From Streptomyces huiliensis (lineage in GTDB: Bacteria; Actinomycetota; Actinomycetes; Streptomycetales; Streptomycetaceae), in NCBI RefSeq assembly GCF_020037025.1, contig NZ_JAIQLH010000089.1:1-55592 (forward strand): a DNA stretch of 55,592 nucleotides. The letters run 5' to 3'. Positions within the stretch are counted from its first letter, which is position 1; each line of letters starts with the position of its first letter. The translations under genes were made by a program, and so were the position numbers. Positions 1 to 7,920 of the stretch are shown piece by piece. The notes under the pieces were generated by a model, which ran no database searches, had not been told where the DNA came from, and saw only the letters and a list, made by a program, of their open reading frames with translations.

Positions 1-1
1 C

Positions 2-709
2 CCGGTGCTGATCGCGCTGCCGGGCGGCGCGGGGTTCCCGAGCAACTACTGGATGGGCGCGGACCTCAAGCTGGAGGACTCCGTCCAGAAGTGGGCCAAG
101 GCGGGCAAGAGCCTTCCGTTCATCATCGCGATGCCCGTCCTCAACCCGGAGAACCACGACGGGAAGGGCGACCCGACCCCCGGCCGCTACTGGGACGGCA
201 GTGACATCCCGGGCCAGCCGAAGATGGGCACCTGGCTGACCGAGGACGTCCCCCAGCTGGTCAAGGAGAACTTCCGGACGATCAAGTCCCGGGACGGCTG
301 GGCCTTCATGGGCTCCTCCACCGGCGGCTCGGCCGGCCTGAAGTCGGTGCTCCAGAAGCCGGACAAGTTCAAGGCCGTGATCGCCTCCGGCCCGGACATC
401 GTCCCCGACTCCCTCCTGTGGCAGGGCCACGAGAAGGAGCGGGCGGACAACAACTCCAAGGTCCTCGCCCAGCGGCTGATCGCCAAGGGCGGCCCCGAGG
501 TCTACCTCGGCTTCCAGGTCGGCTCCAGCGAGTCGGTCAAGCCGCCGATCGACTCCTTCATCGCCAAGTACGGCAACAAGGGCCCGGTGAAGACGAAGTA
601 CCACGTCATCCAGGGCGGCGGGCACAACGCCAAGACCTACGTGCCCAACATGGAGGCCGGCGGCCTGATCCAGTGGATCAGCGAGCACATGCAGGGGCCC
701 GTCGCCTGA
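2..709 (+). CDS. Putative esterase, alpha/beta hydrolase fold (5' end outside the window)
   Basis: The reading frame is open at the left edge, so only the C-terminal ~235 residues are seen and the true start lies upstream. The protein looks like the putative-esterase / antigen 85-like alpha/beta hydrolase family. An early Gly-rich strand-turn (IALPGGAGFPSNYW) suits the oxyanion region, MGSSTGG fits the GxSxG nucleophile elbow, and GGGHNAKTY near the end supplies the likely catalytic His. Whether it carries a secretion signal cannot be judged because the N-terminus is missing. Substrate unknown; acyl esters are inferred from the family. The gene ends before a tandem repeat block that separates it from convergent mqnA. 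Confidence 0.75.
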   Translation, partial: PVLIALPGGAGFPSNYWMGADLKLEDSVQKWAKAGKSLPFIIAMPVLNPENHDGKGDPTPGRYWDGSDIPGQPKMGTWLTEDVPQLVKENFRTIKSRDGWAFMGSSTGGSAGLKSVLQKPDKFKAVIASGPDIVPDSLLWQGHEKERADNNSKVLAQRLIAKGGPEVYLGFQVGSSESVKPPIDSFIAKYGNKGPVKTKYHVIQGGGHNAKTYVPNMEAGGLIQWISEHMQGPVA

Positions 710-732
710 GGCCCCCCGCACCACACCGCCCG

Positions 733-841
733 GCCCCTCAGAGCCTGGGACCCAGCCCCTCAGGACCTGGGACCCGGCCCCTCAGGACCTCGGAGCCGGC
801 CCCTCAGAGCTTGGGACCAGCCCCTCAGGACCTGGAGCCCT
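733..841. repeat. Five tandem copies of a ~22-bp repeat
   Basis: Five head-to-tail units start at about 733, 755, 777, 799 and 820, each beginning GCCCCTCAG followed by a variable (G/A)(A/G)CCTGGGACC-type segment. Units are 22 bp except the fourth (21 bp). They fill the gap between the convergent esterase and mqnA genes and run into the terminator hairpin at 834-869. No coding role is apparent. Confidence 0.8.
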
Positions 842-869
842 GCCCCCTCCCCCAAGGGGTCAGGGCTCC
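834..869 (-). terminator. Hairpin at the 3' end of mqnA
   Basis: GGAGCCCTG (834-842) pairs with CAGGGCTCC (861-869), and inner CCCCT (844-848) pairs with AGGGG (855-859). The stem overlaps the last codons and stop of mqnA. It has no T-run, as is usual for Streptomyces terminators, and could work in both directions between the convergent genes. Confidence 0.6.
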
Positions 870-1777
870 AGCAGTTCCACCCGGACGTCGGCGGGGAAGC
901 CGGTCGTCGGCCCGGTGCGGCGGGCGAACTCGGTGACGCCCTCCAGCTGCCGGGGGCCGAAGCGGAAGTCCAGCGTCGTGAAGTAGCGCTCCAGCAGCTC
1001 CGCGTCGAACGCCTCCCAGCGCGCCGCCTGCTCCGCGACCTTGCCGACCTCCTCCAGGGACAGGTCCCGGGAGGCCAGGAACGCCTGGTGCACCTTGCGG
1101 ACGGTCTCCGGCTCGCGGGCCAGGTAGTCGCGGCGCACGGCCCACACGGCGAAGACGAACGGCAGCCCCGTCCACTCCTTCCACATCAGCCCCAGGTCGT
1201 GGACCTCCAGGCCGAGCTTGGGCGCGTAGTGCAGCGAGGCCCGCAGCGCGGCGTCGCCGATGAGCACGGCGGCGTCCGCCTCCCGCATCATCAGGCTCAG
1301 GTCGGGCGGGCAGGTGAAGTACTCCGGCCGCACCCCGATCCGCTCGTCGAGCAGCAGCTGCGCCAGGCGCACGGAGGTGCGGGAGGTGGAGCCGAGGGCG
1401 ACGCGCGCCCCGTCGAGCTCCTTCAGCGGCACCTGCGAGACGATCATGCAGGACATCACCGGGCCGTCGCAGCCGACCGCGATGTCCGGCAGCGCGACCA
1501 GCTCGTCCGCGTGGCGCAGGTACTCGACGAGGGTCACCGGACCGATGTCGAGATCCCCCCGGACGAGTGCCTCACTGAGCCGCTCGGGGGTGTCCTTGGA
1601 CAGGTCCAGGTCGAGCAGCGCCCCGGTCCGCGCGAGCCCCCAGTACAGCGGCAGGCAGTTCAGGAACTGGATGTGGCCGACGCGGGGGCGGCTGCGCCGT
1701 CTGGGATGGGCGTCGGCGGCCGGTGCGGCAGGGGCGGGTGCGTCGGGGACGGGTGCGTCCGGTGCTGAATTGTCCAC
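860..1777 (-). CDS. mqnA: Chorismate dehydratase MqnA (futalosine menaquinone pathway)
   Basis: This 305-aa protein matches the MqnA family, which removes water from chorismate to give 3-enolpyruvylbenzoate, the first step of the futalosine route to menaquinone. After a Pro/Ala-rich N-terminal tail of about 30 residues comes the family's opening VGHIQFLNCLPLYWGL, then the GDLDIGPVTLVEYLRHADEL and GSTSRTSVRLAQLLL blocks typical of this periplasmic-binding-protein-like fold; the enzyme is cytosolic. The start is GTG at 1777, but the low-complexity tail leaves room for a later start. mqnE, mqnP, mqnL and the ubiX-like gene lie 13-19 kb away, so the pathway is dispersed, as in other Streptomyces. 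Confidence 0.93.
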   Translation of the reverse strand: MDNSAPDAPVPDAPAPAAPAADAHPRRRSRPRVGHIQFLNCLPLYWGLARTGALLDLDLSKDTPERLSEALVRGDLDIGPVTLVEYLRHADELVALPDIAVGCDGPVMSCMIVSQVPLKELDGARVALGSTSRTSVRLAQLLLDERIGVRPEYFTCPPDLSLMMREADAAVLIGDAALRASLHYAPKLGLEVHDLGLMWKEWTGLPFVFAVWAVRRDYLAREPETVRKVHQAFLASRDLSLEEVGKVAEQAARWEAFDAELLERYFTTLDFRFGPRQLEGVTEFARRTGPTTGFPADVRVELLEP

Positions 1778-1903
1778 ATCCGGAGGCTAGCCCCGCGGCG
1801 CCGGGGCCACCCGCCCGGGGGGTCGGCCCGGGTCCGTGCCCGACGGACGAGCTTTTCCTGCTTTGGCGGGCCGAAAACCCACCTTGAGCGTGATCTTCGA
1901 CTC

Positions 1904-1933
1904 TTCCACCGCGAGAAGGCTCCGTGCTACGCT
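1904..1933 (+). promoter_or_regulatory. Candidate promoter of the cold-shock gene
   Basis: TTCCAC (1904-1909) and TACGCT (1928-1933) are separated by 18 bp, a reasonable vegetative-type promoter. It would give a 5' leader of about 125 nt before the cold-shock start codon. Inferred from sequence only. Confidence 0.35.
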
Positions 1934-1970
1934 CGCCGCAAGTTGCAGTTTGGTTTCCCTTGCAGTACAG

Positions 1971-1998
1971 AGCCTGCGGAGCATGTAACCCGCAGGCT
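1971..1998 (+). promoter_or_regulatory. Perfect 9-bp hairpin in the cold-shock gene 5' leader
   Basis: AGCCTGCGG (1971-1979) and CCGCAGGCT (1990-1998) form a perfect stem with a 10-nt loop, followed by the T-rich run TTCGTCGTTTTA. It lies inside the probable leader, about 67 nt before the start codon. It could act as an attenuator or thermosensitive element, since cold-shock genes in other bacteria have structured leaders. Function here is inference. Confidence 0.5.
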
Positions 1999-2064
1999 TT
2001 CGTCGTTTTAGGACTTCTCGCAGGTTCTGGAGCAGGGCAACCCTTTGGGCCCAAGGAGGGCTTT

Positions 2065-2268
2065 ATGGCTACCGGAACCGTGAAGTGGTTCAACGCTGAA
2101 AAGGGCTTTGGCTTCATCGCCCAGGACGGCGGGGGCCCCGACGTCTTCGTCCACTACTCCGCGATCAACGCCGCCGGCTTCCGCTCCCTCGAGGAGAACC
2201 AGGCGGTGACCTTCGACGTCACCCAGGGTCCGAAGGGCCCGCAGGCGGAGAACGTCACCCCCGCGTAA
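2065..2268 (+). CDS. Cold-shock protein (CspA family)
   Basis: A 67-aa single cold-shock domain that binds single-stranded RNA or DNA and acts as an RNA chaperone in the cytoplasm. GTVKWFNAEKGFGFI carries the RNP1 motif and VFVHYSAI carries RNP2; the length is normal for the family. The ATG at 2065 follows a strong AAGGAGGG ribosome site (2053-2060). Longer in-frame starts upstream would translate the hairpin leader and are unlikely. The gene is monocistronic and followed by a strong terminator. Several paralogues are usual in Streptomyces, so no specific symbol is given. Confidence 0.95.
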   Translation: MATGTVKWFNAEKGFGFIAQDGGGPDVFVHYSAINAAGFRSLEENQAVTFDVTQGPKGPQAENVTPA

Positions 2269-2334
2269 CACGGGGCCGGCCTCCGGGCCGGCGTGCGGTG
2301 ACCGGCCGGTCGCGGCCGATACGCAGTACCACCA

Positions 2335-2380
2335 AGGAGCCCTGGCCCGCCGTTTCGACGGCGGGGCGGGGCTCCTGCCT
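2335..2380 (+). terminator. Strong terminator after the cold-shock gene
   Basis: AGGAGCCC (2335-2342) pairs with GGGCTCCT (2369-2376), with an inner CCGCCG/CGGCGG stem around the loop TTTCGA. GCCTTTGTGG follows. It sits about 66 nt past the stop codon. Confidence 0.85.
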
Positions 2381-2498
2381 TTGTGGACGGGAAGGCGGCG
2401 GTACGGAGATCAGGTTTTCCGGATTCTCCCCGCCCCGGGCGCCCCTCCCGCCACAAATCCCCCACCGCGCGGACTCACGGCGTTTGTTTAACGCATTC

Positions 2499-4283
2499 TT
2501 AACTCCGCACATCCATACGTTGTTCGTATAGAGCTTCGTACAAGGAGTCGATTTCCTTGGCGTACCGTTCGAGGATTACCGAACGGCGCAGCTTGAGGGT
2601 CGGCGTCAGCTCCCCGCTCTCCACCGTGAAATCGCCCGGCAGGACCGCGAACGCCCGGATCCTGGCCGGCCCCGCCGAGCGGGCGTTCGCCGCGTCCACC
2701 GCCTCCTGGCACAGCCGCCGCACGGCGGGGTGCCGCTCGGGCCCGGCGGGGCCCAGGTCGACGCCCTCCCGGGCCGCCCAGCCCGCGATCTCGGCGGCGT
2801 CCAGGGTGAGCAGCGCGACCGGGTACGGGCGGCGGTCGCCGACCAGCACCGCGTGGGAGATCCAGCGGGACTCCCGGAGGGCGGCCTCGGGGAGGGCGGG
2901 CGTGATGTTCTTGCCGCTCGACGTGATGACGAGGTCCTTCTTGCGGCCGGTGACGGTCAGGAACCCGTCGGCGTCCAGCGCGCCGAGGTCCCCGGTGCGC
3001 AGCCAGCCCTCGGCGTCCAGGACGGCGGCGGTCGCGGCCGGATCGCGGTGGTAGCCGGGGAAGATCCCCGGTCCGCGGACGAGGATCTCGCCGTCGGGCG
3101 CGATCCGCACCTCACAGCCGGGGACCGGCCGGCCGACCGTGCCCGGCCGGTACGCCCCCGGCCGGTTCAGCGAGACGACCCCGGCCGTCTCGGTCATCCC
3201 GTACCCCTCGTGGACGAGGACGCCGCAGGCGCGCAGGAAGTCCAGGGTGTCCGGCGCGATGGGCGCGGCCCCGGTGAGGGCCCAGCGCAGCCGACCGCCG
3301 AAGACCTCCCGCACCGGCGCAAACACGCGCTCCTCTGCGGCCTCCCAGGCGGCCCGCAGCGGCCCGTCAGGCTCCTCGCCGCGCTCGCGCAGGGCGGCGA
3401 CCGCGACGCCGGTCCGCACGGCCGCCGTGAGCCGCGCCCGCCCGTCCGGCCCCTCGGCGTCGGCGAGGGCCAGCGCCATGCCGTGCACCTTCTCGAACAG
3501 GCGGGGCACCGACGGCAGGTGTGTCGGCCGCGTCGCGGCGAGCCCGGCGACGATGTCCTCGTTCCGGCCGCCGTGGTAGCAGAGCGTAGCGCCACGCAGC
3601 AGGGCACCGAACTGCACGAGCTGGGCGAGCAGATGGGCGAGGGGGAGGTAGAGGTAGGTGCTGTCGCCGGGCTCGTACCGGATGAGATCGGCCGTCGCGT
3701 CGTGGGCCGCGGCGAGGTTGGCGTGGGTGAGCCGGCAGCCTTTGGGGAGGCCGGTGGTGCCGGAGGTGTAGATGATGCCGCAGAGGTCTGAGGGGCTCAC
3801 TTGCCCGGCGCGACGGAGAAGTTCCCCGAGGGACGCGGTGGGGTCGGTTCCCGCCGGAAGGTCCATACGGACGACGTGCCGCAACTCCGGCAGCCGCTCA
3901 CGGAGTCCGCCGATCCGGCCCGCCTGAACCGCGTCCTCGACGACGGCGACGCTCGCGCCGGAGTCGGACAGCACCCAGCCGAGCTCCTCGTCCCCCGCCG
4001 TCGGGTAGACGGGCACCACGACGGCGCCGGCGGCGAGCGCCGCGAGCTGGACGTACGTCCACTCGGGCCGGGTGCGGGCGAGGACGGCGACCCGGTCGCC
4101 GGGCCGGACGTCCAGCGTGAGGAGGGCGCGCCCCACGGCCCGTACGGTCCCGCGCAGTTCCTCGTAGCCGACGTCCGTCCAGCCGCCGCCGTCCGGCGCG
4201 GGGAAGCGGAGGGCCGGGCGGCCGCCGTACCGGTCGGCGGTCCACTCGGCGAACAGGGCCAGGGTGCGGGGTCGGTCGGACAT
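2499..4283 (-). CDS. AMP-dependent long-chain fatty acid-CoA ligase
   Basis: A 594-aa member of the adenylate-forming ANL superfamily. Such enzymes activate fatty acids with ATP and CoA, through an acyl-AMP, to acyl-CoA. The P-loop YTSGTTGLPKG lies at about 172-182, GYGMTETAG near 365, the TGDLGALDADGF hinge near 430, then GRKKDLVITSSGKNITP, a signature of the long-chain subgroup. Length is typical and no signal peptide is seen, so it is cytosolic. The ATG at 4283 has GGAGG just upstream. Chain-length preference cannot be read from the sequence. It is divergent from the AraC-type regulator across about 160 bp, so a regulatory link is possible but unproven. Confidence 0.9.
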   Translation of the reverse strand: MSDRPRTLALFAEWTADRYGGRPALRFPAPDGGGWTDVGYEELRGTVRAVGRALLTLDVRPGDRVAVLARTRPEWTYVQLAALAAGAVVVPVYPTAGDEELGWVLSDSGASVAVVEDAVQAGRIGGLRERLPELRHVVRMDLPAGTDPTASLGELLRRAGQVSPSDLCGIIYTSGTTGLPKGCRLTHANLAAAHDATADLIRYEPGDSTYLYLPLAHLLAQLVQFGALLRGATLCYHGGRNEDIVAGLAATRPTHLPSVPRLFEKVHGMALALADAEGPDGRARLTAAVRTGVAVAALRERGEEPDGPLRAAWEAAEERVFAPVREVFGGRLRWALTGAAPIAPDTLDFLRACGVLVHEGYGMTETAGVVSLNRPGAYRPGTVGRPVPGCEVRIAPDGEILVRGPGIFPGYHRDPAATAAVLDAEGWLRTGDLGALDADGFLTVTGRKKDLVITSSGKNITPALPEAALRESRWISHAVLVGDRRPYPVALLTLDAAEIAGWAAREGVDLGPAGPERHPAVRRLCQEAVDAANARSAGPARIRAFAVLPGDFTVESGELTPTLKLRRSVILERYAKEIDSLYEALYEQRMDVRS

Positions 4284-4443
4284 GGCGCCTCCGCTGGTCG
4301 GGGTGGTGCCCGGGGGCCGGCCGCCGGGCTTCCCACCCGTGCCCCGGGACCGCGCTCCGGAACCCTACGCACGCGGCCCGCGCCCAGGGATTGACCGGAA
4401 TGCTCGGCACCCCAGGCCGTACCGCTCGGCGCACCATGCCCCC

Positions 4444-5520
4444 ATGGCCCCCAAGTCTCCGTTCGCGACCGCCGAGCCCACGATCGGCACCCACTTCGTC
4501 CGGGCCGCCCTCGGCGGGGCCGTCCGCCTGGGCCACGACCCCGTCCCCCTGCTCCAGGCCGCCCGCATCCCGCCGCTGCTGCCGGGCGACGACCGGGCCC
4601 GGGTGACGCCCGAGCAGTTCACCCGGCTGGTCCGGGCGGTGCGGCGGGCGACCCGGGACGAGTTCCTGGCGCTGGGGACGGCGCCCAGCCGGCCCGGGAC
4701 GTTCGCGATGATGTGCCACGCGTGCGTCGGCTGCCCGGACCTGGGCGCGGCGGTCGACCGGGCGACCCGGTTCTACGGCCTCTTCCCGGGAGGCCCCCGC
4801 CTGACCCTGGAACGCGGCGCGGCCGAGGCGGTGTTCGCGGTCCGGGACGACCTCGGCCACCTGCCGGAGGGGCGTTTTCTCGCCGAGTGCGCGCTGGTGA
4901 TCTGGCACCGCCTGGCGAGCTGGCTCATCGGCCGCCGGATCACCCTGCGCTGGGCGGAGTTCGCCTACCCGGCACCCCCGTACGCGGCCGACTACGGACG
5001 GATGTTCGGCTGCCCGGTACGCTTCGGCGCCCGCCGGACGGGGGTCGGCCTGGCCCGGCACTGGCTGTCCGCGCCGGTCCTGCGGGACGAGGCGGGGCTG
5101 GCGGAGCTCCTCCGCCACGCGCCGGCCGACCTGCTGCACCGCCGCGACTACGGCACGACCGTCAGCGAGCAGGTCCTCGGCACCCTGGCCGGTGCACTGC
5201 GCGCGGCCCACCGCCCGGTCCGCCTCCCGGAGGCCACCGAGACGGCGGCCCGGCTCGCCCTGAGCCCGGCCACCCTGCGCCGCCGCCTTGCCGCCGAGGG
5301 CACGTCCTACCGCCGCCTCAAGGACCAGGTCCGCCGGGACGCGGCCCTGGCCGCCCTCACCACCCCCCACGACCCGACCACCACGGAACTGGCGGCCCGC
5401 CTGGGCTTCTCGGAGGACACGGCCTTCCACCGGGCGTTCCGCCGCTGGACGGGAACGACGCCGGGGGCATACCGGCGGGGGGCGACCGAGGAGCCGCCCA
5501 CCAGCCCGTCCGGCGCTTGA
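4444..5520 (+). CDS. AraC family transcriptional regulator with N-terminal ligand domain
   Basis: A 358-aa protein from the ATG at 4444. Residues ~20-220 resemble the arabinose-binding-like domain of OruR/ArgR-type AraC regulators, and the last ~100 residues hold two helix-turn-helix motifs ending in the typical LAARLGFSEDTAFHRAFRRWTGTTPGAYRR. An in-frame start at 4264 would overlap the divergent ligase start and is less likely; no clear ribosome site marks either. It may control the divergent acyl-CoA ligase or the lipase 209 bp downstream, but the sequence does not decide. The final residues TSPSGA and stop are encoded by a copy of a dispersed hairpin repeat, which suggests the original 3' end was replaced. 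Confidence 0.88.
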   Translation: MAPKSPFATAEPTIGTHFVRAALGGAVRLGHDPVPLLQAARIPPLLPGDDRARVTPEQFTRLVRAVRRATRDEFLALGTAPSRPGTFAMMCHACVGCPDLGAAVDRATRFYGLFPGGPRLTLERGAAEAVFAVRDDLGHLPEGRFLAECALVIWHRLASWLIGRRITLRWAEFAYPAPPYAADYGRMFGCPVRFGARRTGVGLARHWLSAPVLRDEAGLAELLRHAPADLLHRRDYGTTVSEQVLGTLAGALRAAHRPVRLPEATETAARLALSPATLRRRLAAEGTSYRRLKDQVRRDAALAALTTPHDPTTTELAARLGFSEDTAFHRAFRRWTGTTPGAYRRGATEEPPTSPSGA

Positions 5521-5594
5521 GGACGAGCGGCGGAGCCGCGACAAGGGGGTCTGGGGCGCAGCCCCAGGAAACGGCGAAGGGGCGGGACCGGGGC
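5503..5594 (+). repeat. Dispersed intergenic hairpin repeat, copy A
   Basis: It begins AGCCCGTCCGGCG, passes through GGAC, a GCGGCGGAGCCGCG hairpin, GGGGGT and a CTGGGGCGCAGCCCCAG hairpin, and ends AAACGGCGAAGGGG then CGGGACCGGGGC. The layout matches the block at 44269-44362, with different but self-complementary hairpin arms. Copy A lacks the left arm present in copy B, and its first 18 bp encode the end of the AraC gene. Confidence 0.8.
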
Positions 5595-5663
5595 ACAACC
5601 ACCCGCCCAAGCGGACCGAGCACCCCGGCCACCAAACCCGAGCACTCCAGCCACCCCCACCCC

Positions 5664-5679
5664 TACCGACCGGTCAGTA
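5664..5679. promoter_or_regulatory. Candidate TetR-type operator before the lipase gene
   Basis: TACCGACCGGTCAGTA is an imperfect palindrome with 7 of 8 pairs matching, about 50 bp before the lipase start. The ACCGACCGGTCGGT type is common for TetR-family repressors. A tetR gene lies just past the lipase, but its own promoter shows no matching site, so which protein binds here is uncertain. Confidence 0.4.
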
Positions 5680-5728
5680 CCGTACGCCCAACCAGCGCAC
5701 ACCACCCACCAGTTGGGAGACGAAGCGC

Positions 5729-6895
5729 ATGCGCCTACGCACCCTGACCCTCACCACCATCGCCGCACTGACAGCGGCGCTGGGCCTCACAGGCCCAGCC
5801 ACCGCCCACACTCCCGCCGCGACAACCCACGTCGCCCCCGGCAACGTCCTCACCTCCACCCCCACCTCCTTCCACCCCCTCCCAGGCCAACCCACCCCCA
5901 CCCGCGCCTGGCACATCACCTACCGCTCCACCACCGCCAAGGGCGCCCCGAACACCGTCTCCGGCACGGTGATCGTCCCGAAGGACGGCAGAGACGACCG
6001 CCAACGCCCCCTGATCACCTACGCGGTGGGCACGGTCGGCCTGGGCGACCAGTGCGCGCCCTCCGCGGGCTTCCCGCGGGGAACGGCGGTCGAGGCCAAC
6101 CTCATTCAGCTGCTGACGGCACGCGGCTGGGCCGTCGCCGTGACCGACTACGAGGGTCTGGGTACCGAGGGCGACCACACCTACGTCGTCGGCCGCTCGG
6201 CGGGCCACGCCGTCCTCGACGCGGCCCGCGCGGCCCTGCGGCTCCCCGAGGCGGGCCTGTCCAAGGACGCGCCGATCGGGATCATGGGCTACTCGCAGGG
6301 CGGCCAGGCCACCTCCTGGGCGGCGGAACTGCGCGCCGACTACGCCCCCGAGCTGAACGTCAAGGGCACGGCCACCGGCGGCGTCCCCGCCGACCTCCTC
6401 AGGACGGCGGACTTCAACAACGGCGGCATCGGCGCCGGCCTGATCCTCATGGCGGCGTCCGGCCAGAACGCCGCGTACCCCGAACTCCGCCTGGACGACT
6501 ACCTCAACGACCGAGGCCGCGCCTACCTCCGCTTCCTCGACAAGAACTGCGTGGCGGCGAACGTGGCCGCCGGCCTCTTCAAGAAAATATCGGACGTCAC
6601 CGTCCGCAACCCCCTCTACGAAGCCGACTGGCAGCGCGTCCTGCGCTCCTCGAACCTCGGCACGCGCGCCCCCGACCGCCCCGTGTACCTCTACCACGGG
6701 ACGGTCGACGAGCTGATCCCCTATGACCTGGGGAAGCGCCTGCGCGCGGACTGGTGCGGACGAGGCGCGACCGTCCGCTGGACGCCGCTGCCACTCACCG
6801 AGCACGTGGGTGGCGCGGTGGTCCAGGCGATCCCGGCGGCGAACTGGCTGGCGGATCGTTTCGCCGACCGCCCGGACAACGGCAACTGCGCCTGA
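5729..6895 (+). CDS. Secreted lipase (LIP family, alpha/beta hydrolase)
   Basis: A 388-aa exported protein. The N-terminus MRLRTLTLTTIAALTAALGLTG followed by PATA-HT is a classic Sec signal peptide cleaved near residue 26. The mature part matches the secretory lipase family: GYSQGGQA carries the nucleophile Ser in a GxSxG elbow, HGTVDELIP the Asp region, and EHVGG near the end the His. It probably hydrolyses acyl esters outside the cell. The ATG at 5729 lies after GGGAGA with a slightly long spacing. A TetR gene is convergent just downstream and an operator-like palindrome lies upstream, so repression released by a ligand is plausible. Substrate unknown. Confidence 0.88.
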   Translation: MRLRTLTLTTIAALTAALGLTGPATAHTPAATTHVAPGNVLTSTPTSFHPLPGQPTPTRAWHITYRSTTAKGAPNTVSGTVIVPKDGRDDRQRPLITYAVGTVGLGDQCAPSAGFPRGTAVEANLIQLLTARGWAVAVTDYEGLGTEGDHTYVVGRSAGHAVLDAARAALRLPEAGLSKDAPIGIMGYSQGGQATSWAAELRADYAPELNVKGTATGGVPADLLRTADFNNGGIGAGLILMAASGQNAAYPELRLDDYLNDRGRAYLRFLDKNCVAANVAAGLFKKISDVTVRNPLYEADWQRVLRSSNLGTRAPDRPVYLYHGTVDELIPYDLGKRLRADWCGRGATVRWTPLPLTEHVGGAVVQAIPAANWLADRFADRPDNGNCA

Positions 6896-6914
6896 AGCAC
6901 GCGCATTTCGCCCG

Positions 6915-7697
6915 TCAGACGGACGACGGGGGCCCCGCCTCGGCGGCGGCCTCCCATCGCCTCCCGCTCACGAGATTCTCCAGCCCCACCCACGCCACGT
7001 TCATCAGCGTCTCCGCCGTCTCCCCGGCCGAGGGGACGGTACCGGCGGGCCCGTTCGCCCACGCGGCGAGCGACTCGGCGGCACCGACCAGCGCATGGGC
7101 GAGGCCGGCCACCTCCCGTCCGTCGAGCGGCGCCCGGCCCGGCGCCGCCTCGGCGGCCTCCTCGATCAGCCGCACGACGACCTCCACGATCTCCTCGCGC
7201 AGCTCGGCCACCACTCGGTCGAACGGTTCCCCGTGCGTACGGGCCCGGCAGCTGAGCACCGCCCACCCCTCCGGGTGCGCCGCGGTGTGCGCGAAGAACG
7301 CGCGCAACCCGTCCCAGAGCCGGCGGTCCGCCGGGGAGTGCGGCTCGACGGCGGACCGCACCGCGCCGAGCAACGCCGCCGCCTCCCGCCGGATACAGGT
7401 CCCGAACAGCTCCTCCTTCGAGTTGAGGTACAGGTAGACCAGGGGCTTGGACGCCCCGGCGAGCTCGGCGATCTCGTCCATCGAGGCGGCGCTGTAGCCG
7501 CAGCGGGCGAACACCCGCACGGCGGCGTCGATCATCTGCCGCTCCCGCACCTCCCGTGGCATCCGCCGGACCCTGGGCTTCTCCCGCCGGCCCGGCGCGG
7601 GCGCCCGCGCACCGGCCCGGGCCCTGACGGCGTCGGCCTGCGCAGTGGCCGCAGTCGTCGCGCTGGTCGCACTGGTCGCAGTGGTCACATCAAGCAT
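6915..7697 (-). CDS. TetR family transcriptional regulator
   Basis: A TetR/AcrR regulator. After an Ala/Thr/Arg-rich tail comes the DNA-binding block REVRERQMIDAAVRVFARCGYSAASMDEIAELAGASKPLVYLYLNS in three-helix HTH order (shown here in name only as the family hallmark around residues 50-95), then a helical ligand-binding domain. Its start is uncertain. ATG at 7697 has GGAGG almost touching it, while GTG nine bases further in has the same GGAGG at ideal spacing. An upstream in-frame ATG at 7763 lies in the likely promoter and is rejected. It is convergent with the secreted lipase, a natural target, but the ligand is unknown. Confidence 0.88.
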   Translation of the reverse strand: MLDVTTATSATSATTAATAQADAVRARAGARAPAPGRREKPRVRRMPREVRERQMIDAAVRVFARCGYSAASMDEIAELAGASKPLVYLYLNSKEELFGTCIRREAAALLGAVRSAVEPHSPADRRLWDGLRAFFAHTAAHPEGWAVLSCRARTHGEPFDRVVAELREEIVEVVVRLIEEAAEAAPGRAPLDGREVAGLAHALVGAAESLAAWANGPAGTVPSAGETAETLMNVAWVGLENLVSGRRWEAAAEAGPPSSV

Positions 7698-7723
7698 CCC
7701 TCCGCCCCCGTGACAGTACGGGC

Positions 7724-7753
7724 AGGTAACATCACACAGGGAGCGACCGTCAA
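7724..7753 (-). promoter_or_regulatory. Promoter of the TetR gene
   Basis: On the minus strand TTGACG (7753-7748) and TTACCT (7729-7724) are 18 bp apart, giving transcription just before the gene. This supports a start at or after 7697. Confidence 0.5.
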
Positions 7754-7920
7754 GGGCGGCCATCAGGCCGCGGAACGAGCGCCGGCGCTCGGACGGCCGC
7801 GCCGCCGGGCGAACGCTCCGCCCTCACCGCGAACACGACGCTCACGGACGGGCCGGCACCACCGGGCTCAGGCCCCACGGATCACCCTCCGCGCAGCACA
7901 GCCTCACATCCGCCGGTCCG

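Noticed and set aside
3898..5610. 570-codon minus-strand frame across the AraC gene
   Set aside because: Antisense shadow of the AraC and ligase genes; no domain seen.
7698..7763. Upstream ATG for the TetR gene
   Set aside because: It lies inside the likely promoter (TTGACG-N18-TTACCT); later starts have the GGAGG site.
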